Shown here one piece after another: positions 32,812-44,469 of a stretch of 64,000 nucleotides of DNA. The DNA lies in NCBI GenBank assembly GCA_023213395.1, contig CM041465.1:164245741-164309740 (forward strand). The letters are read 5' to 3'. Under the pieces are notes generated by a model that ran no database searches, was not told the DNA's origin, and saw only the letters and a list, made by a program, of their open reading frames with translations. Made by a program: the position numbers and the translations under genes. Within the stretch, counting starts at the first letter, position 1. Every line of letters begins with the position of its first letter. This DNA comes from Cycas panzhihuaensis (lineage: Eukaryota > Cycadophyta).

Positions 32812-35800
32812 CAAGCTACCCTGACACACTTCTATGAAAGTATGATTAGAACACAATGGTAATGCACTAAGAATTCTTAGTGATTTTAATAACCAATTGT
32901 ATATTAATCTTGATTTTATGAAGGCTTTAATAAGAGTAATTCATAGTAAACACCTAAGGATATATGTAAACCTAAGCTATAAAGATGTTCAATATACATA
33001 TGCAAAATCTCTTCTTTCATCAACCAAGATTCATGTGAAAATTGTAAGTAACTATAATCGAGTAAGACTATATGATTATATAATATTTCTTATAACATAA
33101 AGTTAAAAAATCTATAATATGGCAAGGAAATAAAGCTAGCCAACTAGATTATAACATAATGATTCTTCCATCCATCCAATCATAATTGTTGAGAAAACCT
33201 AGTTCTAAATAACCAAAACCAGCCACCAAGATCTATCTATTTTGTAACAAGAATAATATTTGAAACTGTAACTAAATACAAGTACATAAACTAGAGATCA
33301 TTTAACATACATATAAAAGCATACACATTACTAAGTACACTAGATATAGCATGGTAAAATCTTAACAGAGTGCTAGGGAAATATCCACACAGGAAAGGTA
33401 TCGATCTTTATTAATCAAGAATGAAGATCTGAACATTAGTTGCCACAGAGTTCATAGCAACAATAACCTTCAACTGCCCATGATATAATGCAATATGATA
33501 CAATAACTCTAAAAAGCTAATTACCCAATGTGGGTTACGTATAAAAAGATATATCAATTGTAACTATCAAATCTAGGGACTTTTTGATGAATGACTCTAA
33601 TTCTCTTTACAATTTAGTAGGTTTTGAACTCTAACTTTTTGCTTCAAGGCCACCACCCTTGGACCCCCTAGCCACATTAATGGGGGGCAAGCCCCCTGCC
33701 ACCCTCTTGAGAAAAGTAAATAGGAAAAATTGTGCTAAAATAGGTCCAAAATTTTAGCCTCCTTATACATTATTGTCATATACCCAATAATAATCTAATA
33801 AGGGTATGTGACCCCAAGTTGAAATACATAATATAAATAAAGGAGTATTAGTTTTCTACTCTTCATATAACCCTTACCCAAGCCATCTTATTAATATATG
33901 CCTTAAGGCCTTTTTATATAAAATTTTCCAGTAAAAGAAGTTGCCTCAAAACTACTATTATTGTATGTGAATATACCCTTACTTATAGTATCATCAATAA
34001 TAGATATAACAATAGTCTCTTCTTAAGCCATACTTGTTCTTCCAAATATACCAACAATATTAAGTCATTTGGGAACCCTTAAAAATCCAATCTCAAAGGA
34101 TTACTATATTATACCACATATCTAACCAATATATAGGGTGCAACTAGGATGTAAAGAGAGCAACTAACTAGAACTCTTATCCTTAAGTAATTAATAGGTG
34201 GAGCAACCTGTTGAACATTATATAAATATAGCTCAAGTAGATTAAGCAACTTGATCTCTTAGGAAGAGTAATCAACTCCATCTCATCTTGAGAAGAGCAA
34301 CCAACTCAATCCCAATTAGGGCAACAATTTAAGAGGACTAATTAACTCAACTCCCATGTAAAGAACATCAATAATAGAGCATATGGAAGTAACTTACTCA
34401 ACCCTACCTCATAAAAAAACCTTTACACTCAATAATAGTAGTCTAAGGAGATTAGAAAAGCAACTTACCTACAAGGCTCTAGAATGCACTAACTATGTCC
34501 TTTCACATGACTGAAATAACTCTAAAATTTAGAGTATAACTAAAGTAAGCTTCCCTCTTAAAATTTGGTAGAGAAACTAACTCAAAACCATGTATATATA
34601 GATCTCATGGAGAGAAACCTACTCAAAATACATGGTTAAATATTATATGCCATTTCTTGAAGAGCTTAAGGAGAGCAACTCACTCAAAATCCCTGCTAAA
34701 CAATTCTTTGTGGTTCCTCTCTATTTCCTTCCTATAACTCTTTCTCTACATGATAATTTTTCTCCCTCCTTTGTCTCTACCTATCTATTCATGTATTTTT
34801 CTTTCTTTTTCTTTCCTTATATTCCCTACCTAACTTCCACTAATGTTGGGTAAATTTTATGAGACTTGGTAGCTAGAATAATTCATGTAATGGTTGCCAA
34901 GAATGGCTTGAAGTTATTATTGTTTAAGTAACTGTTAACTACCTACTACTCCCACTTTTAAAAATATCTTCTTGTAGGAAATTTTTAGATGGTCTCCACC
35001 TATCTAGCTATACATTTCTTTAATCTGATTTCAATAAGATTGGTTTTATAAAATTTGGTTAAGTAATGAGAAAGTTATAAGTGAAATTGTAAAAGTTTGT
35101 TAATTACTTTTTAAATTGTCATACGATTCTTTTGAACTCTCAAGATAATGTGAACACCTTATATAAATGATTAATTAAATTTAATAACATTAATATGAAT
35201 GTCATTGAATCAAGATTCCAATGTATCTATAATCTTTTAGTTCTGATTTCGAATGGGTGAGATATCACCAAACTAGTAAAAGGTTGTCCCAAAGTATTTT
35301 TTACTTACCTTTATGAGTTTCATTACAAAATCTGAAAATATTACCTTAAATAATTGCTATACATAAAATATCTTCACATAAATGGATATCCCCTTTAGAG
35401 ATCTTTGAATTGATAAGTGGATCATGAAAAATAACTAAGTATTAAGAGCATTATGGCCATTTTAGTGAAGTTCAGATTTTAATTGTTTTGTATGTTGCCT
35501 TCTCGCGAGCCCTTTTCTTGCATCAGTTCTTCCTACTAGTTCTTCTTCCCACATGAGTTATTCCTCTAAAACCTTTCCATATTAGACTCCTTTATGTGGA
35601 ACTCTTTCATGTGGGGTATTTCTAGTGTGGGCCTTTCCCACTTGGACTTCTCTTGCTTCTACAACAAAACTATGATATTTTCACAAAAATATAGTTTTAA
35701 AGCCTAAATTCAAATGACTATAACTTTCACGTCCAACTTTTGATTTGAGAGTTATACCACTCATTGGAAAGATCTCAAAATACTCTTCATTATGGAATAA

Positions 35801-36760
35801 TTATTCAAGGATAAAATATAATTTACAATAATTTTTTATTCCTCAAACTTATCAACCTAACATATTATTTAGTTTTTATGAGTTATGAAGTTTAAACTTT
35901 GTAACTTTAAACTACCATAATTGTTTTATATGATATATATTTTGAGACTTCTACCACTTGTTAGAAATCTCTTGATGCCCTCTTTGATTTATATTAAGAC
36001 TTAAAATCCATTTCTAAAGTATACATTAGATAATTATTATAGAACAAATCCTTCAAGTTTGATTTTATCTTTAGTAATCCACCTACCAATCATTCCTGTA
36101 ACTTCAAATTTATATATCTTTTCCTTCCAATGCCCATTTCCAAAAATCTACTAGTTGAAAAAAAATCAAACTCTAATATCTCACTTGGTAAAATTTTCTC
36201 CTCTAAATTATAAGTTTAAACTAAATTTTTCATTACTTAGAAATGTTCTTTTGTGGATCTTAAAATCATACTTGTTACTACCCAAACTATACCCACCTCT
36301 CTATTCTTCCTTCATTCATATCATCTACTCCCTATTATATTTAAAAACAATCTAGTTTCCTTATATATTGATGTAAGCTATAACAAAATAAATGTTACAT
36401 CATATAAAGTGTTAGCCTTAAAATATAATACCTTGCTATCAAATCACAAAATAAACTAACTACTTATTCTAGAAATAGAAAATGGTGTATTAGAACACCT
36501 AATGGAGTATGAAATAAACTTTTACCTAATAAGGATGAATAAGCAAATAAAATTGGTATACCCTCACACCTAGTGAAGCATAAAATATCTTCCATCTCAC
36601 ATAGGATGAATAATAAACAAAATGAAATAAAGTACATTAATACAAACTATAAAGAGAAGTAAAGAATATAGGGAAAGATAAATATGATTACTGATAATCT
36701 ACCATGAGTAAGTAAAAGCATATAACCACATTATGATCACCCTAAGATTAGGTCCTTACA
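32812..36760 (-). repeat. T1 3' LTR (about 3.34 kb plus an inserted solo LTR)
   Basis: Pairs with 39451-42759 through its whole length once 33187-33794 is removed. It contains degenerate AGAGCAACxAACTCAA-like subrepeats at about 34150-34720, matched at 40060-40600. Its inner end is TGTAAGGACC on the minus strand. Confidence 0.9.
33187..33789. mobile_element. solo LTR (family S), copy 2, inside the T1 left LTR
   Basis: 603 bp starting TGTTGAG and ending CCCAATA, related to 10401-11001 along its length. Perfect ATAAT duplications flank it (33182-33186 and 33790-33794). The other T1 LTR shows the empty site near 39700 with one ATAAT. Confidence 0.92.
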
Positions 36761-37890
36761 TATGCCTTCCATTAAAGAAAGCATTGTCTTAATACAATTT
36801 ACCTTACTATAAATAGTTTTAAGTATTATTCCATCATATCTTCCTTTAACTCACAATTAGCCTCCTTTGGTATTAAATATTACCATTGGAATTCTACCTA
36901 CTTAATAGTCTTATTTCTTAACACCTTCTTATTACAATATAGAGTTCTAAGTGGCTTTTATTTAAACTTTAAGCTTTGACTTGCTATCAAATTAGTCTAG
37001 TCCAATATATGGTTTGAGCCTAGTACATACTCTTAAAGTAAAGAAATATATAACACATTATGTACTTAGATGTTTAGTAGGAGTGCAAGTCTATAAGCAA
37101 CTAGGCCTACCATTTATAATATCTTAAGAAGGACATAATACCTTAGAGAAATCTTTTTGTAATCCTCTAAACTTATGGAACTATATTTAGGCCTCATCCT
37201 TAAGAATGTATGGTCACCAATATAAAATTCCTTACTTGTTTTTGTATAGATTTTTAATCTATCTTGTTTATTTTTAGTTATTGCCTAATGTTAATTATTT
37301 ACATTTCTATTTCATATAATACATTTGAACCTAAATCATATCTATCTTCTAAGTTATTCTAACTCAATGATGTGTTACACCTCCTTCTATATAAAGCTTC
37401 AAATGGGTTTACTCATAAGCATGAGTGGACATAATCGCTGTATGTAAATTTTACCAAATATAAATAGTTCTCCTAATTTATAGGTTGTTATATAGTATAC
37501 ATCTTGAGTAAATTCTCTAATAATTGATTCACTCTCTTGGTTTGCTTATTTATCTTAGGATGGTATGTTATATTAAATTGTAGCTTGGTGCCCAAGTCTT
37601 AGAACAATAATTTCTAAAAATTTGAAGAGAACTTATTGTCTTTATCAAATATAATAGCTTTTAGCACTCCATGTAATTGAACAATCCCCTTCATGAATAT
37701 TTTAGTAATATCTAGTATAATATTAAATAAGCATACTAGTATGAAGTGTTTTAACTTGGTTAACTTTCCCACCACAACTAATATTACATCATGTTACTTA
37801 ATACCTCTTAATAAGCCTATAATGAAATCTATTATCATAATTTCCTACTTCTATTCATGGATTTATAGTAATAGTCTAGTTATATGCTAA
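36761..37890 (-). pseudogene. T1 integrase with chromodomain-like tail, decayed
   Basis: Minus strand from 37890: a HE*K*E segment in the place of the pre-core PEWKWE, then MIIDFIIGL (first Asp), HGVLKAIIFDKDNKFSSNF near 37690 (second Asp), LGTKLQFNITYHPKINKQTKRVNQ and NPFEALYRRRCNT near 37390, a standard chromovirus core. Further on, VGLVAYRLALLLN and VHNVLYISLL match the integrase C-terminal VAYRLxLPxxxxxxHxVFHVSxL, followed by a degenerate EATWE.E..M...YP.LF-type end (ANCELKEDM), the chromodomain-like tail of Tekay/Del. Stops occur throughout. Confidence 0.85.
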
Positions 37891-38240
37891 TATTCTACTT
37901 TTACCTTTTAGCATGTCTTCCCTCTAGAGTTTGCATTTCTCAACCAATCTAGGATGTATAAAATTATAGCTGCTACTAGAGTCAATTAATAATGTAAGCT
38001 CATGACCTATGATCTCACCTTCTACTTACACTGTTATGAATTGGAAATCAACCTATCTTTCTTTGATTGTTGCTCATACATACATCTTCCCTAATTCCTT
38101 AGTAGTGTTTGCTATGACTATTGCTATTTCCATATTATATGCTCTACCAATTATACTATCTCTTTAGGGGCATTGGGTAGAAAAATATCTAAACTCATTC
38201 CATATATAACACCTTCCTAAGGGTCAATTTTTTAAGGTGT
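37891..38240 (-). pseudogene. T1 protease and zinc-knuckle remnant
   Basis: Minus strand: CYIWNEFRYFSTQC, a damaged CCHC knuckle (second Cys and His changed), then EGEIIGHELTLLIDSSSSYNF, where LIDSSSS stands for the active site LIDSGAS/T. It ends with LKGKSRILA at about 37900 and joins integrase at once. Confidence 0.8.
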
Positions 38241-38299
38241 TAGCAATTGGTAAGTTTAGCCTTATGTTGTCTTATGGGAAATTGATATTTCTACCTCTG

Positions 38300-38860
38300 A
38301 GGTTAAATTGATAAGGTTTGAAATTTCTTCCTTATTGCCCAAACTTCATTAGTCTTTTCCCATTCCAGCTAATTAGCTTATCATATTGTCTCATCCATTG
38401 ATTCTCATAGTGTCTAGTCTTATAAATGGCCTCCTCTAAGATCTTTGGCTCAAGTATCTTGATTCTATTTTACATTCCTTTATTTAGCCCACTACAGAAC
38501 CTATGCACCTTTACTTTCTCCTCTTGTATATAAGGTACATACTACAACAACTCCATGAACTCCATTTCATATTCATCTATTAACTTTCTTCTTTATTTTA
38601 GTTTATGAAAGGCCTCTACTTTCTTATCATAATATTATTTTGAAAGGTATTTTTATTTAAAATATTTTATAAACTTATTCTACTTGATGTTCTTTTCTTG
38701 AAATCCTTTCACTTTCTTGTGGTGTTCCCACCATAAGGATGCCTTATCTATCAAGTTATACATGGCTACTATTACCTTCTCATTAGACTTGAAGTCATTT
38801 AAGCTAGTATACTTTTTTATATTAAGTAGCTAAGGTGTTCCTTCATCCTCTTTCTTGACT
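38300..38860 (-). pseudogene. T1 gag, decayed
   Basis: Minus strand: VAMYNLIDKASLWWEHHKKVKG, NKFIKYFK, QYYDKKVEAFHKLK, EYEMEFMELL, YVPYIQEEKVKVHRFCSGLN and ILEEAIYKTRHYE, matching the retrotransposon gag domain of chromoviruses (A..W...L...F...Y). Stops replace Trp and Gln at several places. Confidence 0.85.
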
Positions 38861-39436
38861 TATCCACTAGAAGTTGGTGGTTTCATCTTTCTCATCTCAA
38901 ATTATAGTGTATTCCTCTTACTTTCATGACCTTATAGAGTAGTGTTCCTCAATATGTTCATACATCCTTTGCTTAATCCTCCTACTTGAGTATTTGCGAG
39001 TTGATATTTCTTATAATCTACTTCTTCTCCCATTACTTCTTATGTTCTAAATTCTTTCAGACCTTTTTGGCTCTATAGTCCTTTGGATATTATGAAGCAT
39101 AACTTTATGATTCTTAAGAATCCTCTTTTGATCTTCTTTATAGATTTTTAATTAATCTTACAGGTTGTGAACTATCCCTATCAATGCCACCAATACATCA
39201 TTTTGTGGGCTTGGCCTATACCTTGGAAACTCATTTATTTCCAACTTTTCTATATTAATATTATATTCTTAAGCTATATATGTATCACCTTTAAGCCTGC
39301 TCATTCCATGTTCTCATTGCCTCTATGTCTCAATTCAATATTCAATTAAATAATGCTTCAGAAAATTTGATAATATCTAGGCATCAACTTCAAATTCATT
39401 ATGTCAAGGGTGGTATTTGGTAGCCTTCCAACCTAG

Positions 39437-39448
39437 ATTCCGATACCA
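39437..39448 (-). other. primer-binding site, T1
   Basis: Minus strand TGGTATCGGAAT, a decayed tRNA-iMet type site (usual TGGTATCAGAGC), 2 bp from the right LTR. It sets T1 on the minus strand. Confidence 0.75.
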
Positions 39449-39450
39449 AT

Positions 39451-42022
39451 TAGAACAACCCAACCTACCCTAACATGCTTCTATGCAACTATGGTTAGAA
39501 AGTAATAGTAATGCACAAAAATTTTCAACAACTATAGTAACTATTTATATATTAATCTTGAGTTTATAAAGGTTTTAGTGAAAATGTACTATTATAAATA
39601 ATGTCTTATAACATAAAATTCAAAACTCTATAATATGGCAATGAAATAAAGTAGGCCAACCAGATTGTAATCGAAGGATTCTCTCATGCAACCAATCATA
39701 ATCCCATAAAGGAATTTGACCTTGGGCTCAAGCACATGATATAAATAAAGCAGTACTAGTTTTTCACTCTTTATAGAGCCCTTACATAAGTTATCCTATC
39801 AATAGATACCTTAAGGCCACTTTTATATACAATTTTATAATAAAAGAAGTTGCCTCAAAGTTGTTATTATTTCATGTGAGTATAACCTCACTTATAACAT
39901 CATCAGTCATAGATATAATAATTGTATCTTCTCAAGCCATGCTTTCTCTTCTAAATAGACCAATAATATTGAATCACTTGGGTGCCCTTATAAATCCAAT
40001 CTCTAAAACCTACCTTATTGTGCCACACACACAACCAACATATATGATGTAACCAAGACTCAAGGGGAGCAACTAATTATAGCCCTTGTCCTCAAATAAC
40101 TAGTAGGTAGAGTAACTAACTCAACACCATATAAATATGAATTAGGAAGAGTAACCAAATCAATCCCTTAAGGAGAGCAACCAATTCCATCCCTACTTGA
40201 GGAGAGTAACCAACTTAATCCATACTAGAACAATAATTTAAGAGGAGTAACTAACTTAACTCCATGAAAATGACATCAATAACAAAGCATAGGGGAGTAA
40301 CTAACTCAATCCCATCTCATAGAAAAACCTTTACACCCAATAATAATAGTCCAAGGAGATTAGAAGAGTAGCTTACCTACAATGCTTTAGAATGCATTAA
40401 CCATGTCCTTTCATAAGATTGAAATAACTCTATAATTTGGAATACAATTAAAGTAAGCTTCCCTTTTGAAATTTAGTAGAGCAACTAACTAAACACCATG
40501 TATATGAATAGCTCAAGGAGAGTAACCCACTCAAAATAACTTCTCAAATATTCATTGTTATTCTTTGAAGAGCGCAAAGAGAGAAACTCACTTAAAATTT
40601 CTACTTAAAAATTCTCTATGGTTCCTCTCTATTTCCTTTCTATAACTCTTTCTTCGTATGATCATTTTTCTCCATCCTTTCTCTCTAAGTATCTATCCAT
40701 ATCTTCTTATTTGTCCTTATTTCTTTTTGTTAACTTTTATTACTTGGCTAAATTTCATTAATGCTAGGTGAAAGTTATGGGACTTGGTAGTTGGAATAAT
40801 GCATATGATGGTTGCTAAGAATGGCTTGCAATTATTATTATTTAAATAATTATTAACTACCCACTACTCCCACTTTCAAAAATATCTCCTTATAGAAATT
40901 TTTTGGGTGGTCCCCATCTATCCAAGTATGTATATTTTTTTAATATAACTCCAATGAGACTTATTATATAAAATTTTGTCAACTAACAATAAAGTTATGA
41001 GTGAAAATCTAAAAGTTTGTTAATTGCTCTTCAAATTGTCATACTATTCTTTTAAACTCTCAAGATAATGGGTACACTTTTCAATAATGGTTAACTAAAT
41101 TAATTACATGGGGTGAATGCCTTTGAATCAAAATTTTAATGCATCCAAAATTTTCTAATTTTAACTTTGAATAAGTGAGATATCACTAAAATAGTAAAAG
41201 GTTATCCCAGAGTATTTTTCACTTATTTTTATGAGTTAAATTACAAAATCTAAAAATATTATTTTTAATAATTATTGGGCATAAAATCTCCTTGCATAAA
41301 TGGACAGATGCTTTAAAGAACTTTGAATCAATAAGTGGTACATGAAAACAACCAAGTTTTGAGAGAGTTATGGCCATTTTAGTAAAGTGTAGATTTTGAA
41401 GGTTTGAATGTTGCTTTTTCATGAGCCCTTTTTTTGTGTTATTTCTTCCCGCTAATTTTTCTCTTATGTGAGTTCTTCCTCTAAAACCTTTCCATGTGGT
41501 ACTCTTTCATAAGGGGCCTTTCTCATGTGGGCCTTTCCTATTTGGGCCTCTTCTACTTGGACCTCTTTCGCTTCTGTGACAAAACTAATATATTCTCATA
41601 AATATCTAGTTCTGAAGCCTAATTTCAAATGAGTATAACTTTTGCATTTGACGTTTAATTTTGGAGTTCCACCACTTATAAGAAAGTTCTCAATATACTC
41701 TTCATCATGGAATAGTTATTCAAGGCTAAAAGATAACTTAATAATTATTTATTTTTTCAAGCATACCAACTTATTAAGTTATTTATTTTCCATAAATGGT
41801 GAAGTTTCAACTCTATAACTTTGAACTGCCATAACTTTTCCATATGATATTTATTTTAGACTTCTACCACTTGTCAAAAATCTTTTGATTCCCTATTTGA
41901 TATGGATTAAGACTCAAAATCTATTTTAAAAATATATAGTAGATAATTACTATAAAATAAAGCCTTAAAATTTGATTTTACCCCTCAGTAATTTATCTTT
42001 CTATCATTCCAACAACTTTAAA

Positions 42023-42121
<99 letters not shown>

Positions 42122-42759
42122 CTTTTAATGTCCATTTTTATTAATCTACCAGTTGATGAAAAGTTTGAACTTTAATCTCTCACTTAGTTATATTTTCTCT
42201 TAAAAATTATGCCTTTAAATTAAATCTATTATTACTTGGAAATACTCTTTTATGGATTTTAGAATCATATCTATTATTACCCAAACTATACCTACTCCTC
42301 TATTCTTCCTTCATTCATATCATCTACTCTCCCTTATTTTTAAAAGCAAACTAATTATCTTTTGCATTGATGCAATCTATAATAAAACAAATGTTATATA
42401 ATACAAATTGTTAGCATAAAAATCTAATACCTTAACATCAAATCATAAAATAAATTAACTACTTATCCTAGAAATAGAAAATGGTACATCCTAACATCTG
42501 GAGGAGTATAAAACAAACTTCTACCTTATAAGGATGAATAAGTAAATAAAAATAATACACCCATATACCTAATAGAATATAAAATAACTTCCACCTCACA
42601 TAGGGCAAATAATAAAATAAATAATATTAATATAAACTATGAAAAGAAGTGAAGAAGATAAAGAAGATAGGAAAAGATAAAGAAAATTATTTATAATTTG
42701 CCATGATAAAGTAGAATCATGTAACTAGATGATAATCATCTCAAAATTCGGTCCTTATA
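39451..42759 (-). repeat. T1 5' LTR (3.3 kb)
   Basis: Intact partner of 32812-36760, starting TAGAACAACCC and ending GGTCCTTATA on the + strand. It carries a TA repeat at 42025-42119 where the partner has only about seven bases. Confidence 0.9.
42025..42119. repeat. (TA)n microsatellite in the T1 5' LTR
   Basis: About 95 bp of alternating T and A. The corresponding place in the 3' LTR (36111-36117) has a short TATATAT only. Confidence 0.97.
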
Positions 42760-44440
42760 ACCACTCAAGTTTTACTAGGCCATTCTTAGTATGCTTTATT
42801 TAATTCTTTATACTTTTCTCTTCTAGTTTATTTTAAACCTTGTCACCTTTTTCTTTTACAGTTATTCTTATTTCTCCTTTATTTGATTTGGAACCTAAGT
42901 CAAGTTCTTTCTTTTAGGTTTATATTATATTAGGATAAACCCTCGTGAAAATTAAGGGTCATAGAGAGAAGCCCAATAATAAGTGAGGTACCAAATGGGC
43001 TAAAGCTGTAAATTATTAAAGGCTGACAATTCTTGATTAGGATCTTAGTCTACTTACTATAGGAATTTAAATATCTCTACTCTAATATCTTTTGGAAATT
43101 GGTTATTTCTATGATATCTAGGTTTAATATAATTTTATCCAACACTATTAATACAATTTATAAAATACTTTGATTATCAGTATATATTTAATTATAAGTT
43201 TTATTTCTTCTATGGTGTAATTTATGTATGGATGTGTTTTAATATCATGAAGTGTATATTTGAAGAAAATCATTTAAAATTATTCTCTATTTTACTTATT
43301 CTATTGTTGATTATTTAATTATCTATATTTCATTATTTCAATAGTTTAGTTTATCTAGTTATTAAAATAAAGAATTATTTATGTATGGATATTAACAACT
43401 TATTTTTGGATTGATTTGTAAACAAACTCTAATGTATTGGTTTGCTTATTAGATTATTTAGATACAAATTGATATGGTATTTTGGTTTTAGGTTTTCTTC
43501 ATCATTTCTTCTCCTTTCTCAGAAGTGACAAGTTGATAGGCTAGATGACTAAGTTGTGTTGGTTTGTCTAGGTTATCAATTTATTATGATTCTTTTCCTC
43601 ATTTTCTCTTTACTTATAGTTCCTACACCTAAAATAATAACTGGATGTTTTAAGTGATTAATCCATGCTAGTCTTCCTAAAGTAATAGGTTATTATGATT
43701 TTATATATCTCTATTATTTATCTATTTTCTCACACTCTTAGGCATATGTGGGATTCACCTTTTAAAGACAATTATCTTGACAACTTTCTTTAAATGGAAT
43801 CACTTCTACTTAAGTGAAAAGTTTTCAACCCCTTAATGTTGAGCTTAGTCTTTAAGTTAGTTTGTTAGACATGTAGACCAATTCATTATCTCTTTTGGCA
43901 CTTTTAGATAGCACAAAGACTTGGAGTAACAAAATTGAGATGAGACTAATAGTAAATAAAGTATCCATTAATACATCTTATAAAATAATCTTGCAACCTT
44001 GAATGGACAACACCTCTTCAAAGCATCAAAATGACACTACAACATAACCTATAGAAACATGAACCAATACTAGCTATAGTGAATCCTATGATAATTAATG
44101 ACATAAATTCAATAATGTATTAAAATATTAGAGTGAAACCATGTCCATAATATAATAACAATATAATATTATATTTATAGAAAAGTAATATTTAGAAAGT
44201 ATAGAAATATCATACAAGTTCTTAGTATATCAATCATTTTTAAGGTAATGGTTGGCACATTACATAATTAAATCACATTTATATTATTTTAATGTTATGA
44301 GCAAAAGTACCCCCACATATATCGGATCACAACATTAAGTTGTGAACTAATCTATTTATGATAACAACACCCTCAACATAAATTAATTACAAGACATTAT
44401 AAATGTATAATACAATTGATCATCTATGAATTAATAAATT
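42760..44440. other. unassigned AT-rich DNA; probable copia LTR at its right end
   Basis: No coding domain was seen. The right end (up to about 44460) follows the polypurine tract of the minus-strand copia remnant and may be its 3' LTR, starting TGATAGAAG in element orientation; no second LTR was found to set the other border. Confidence 0.45.
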
Positions 44441-44469
44441 CAATCATTAATTCTTCTATCACCCTCCCT

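Larger units (their letters stand above)
32812..42759 (-). mobile_element. Tekay/Del-like chromovirus T1 with RT-RNase H deletion
   Basis: Two long, matching LTRs (32812-36760, which includes a 608-bp later insertion with its duplication, and 39451-42759) enclose a minus-strand internal region of only 2.7 kb. It holds gag, a zinc-knuckle remnant, protease, then integrase with a chromodomain-like tail. RT and RNase H are missing between protease and integrase. A primer site lies next to the right LTR and a purine-rich stretch next to the left. LTR termini in element orientation are TGTAAGGACC and GGGTTGTTACA-like. Outer 5-mers (ATTAA, ACCAC) do not match, so the duplication is lost or the borders are off by a few bases. 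Confidence 0.85.

Noticed and set aside
34150-34720. CRISPR-like array of repeated motifs
   Set aside because: Motif copies are degenerate and irregularly spaced, and they occur identically in both LTRs of a plant retrotransposon.
42760-42764. Target duplication for T1
   Set aside because: The outer 5-mers ACCAC and ATTAA do not match even allowing for one transition, so no duplication is claimed.
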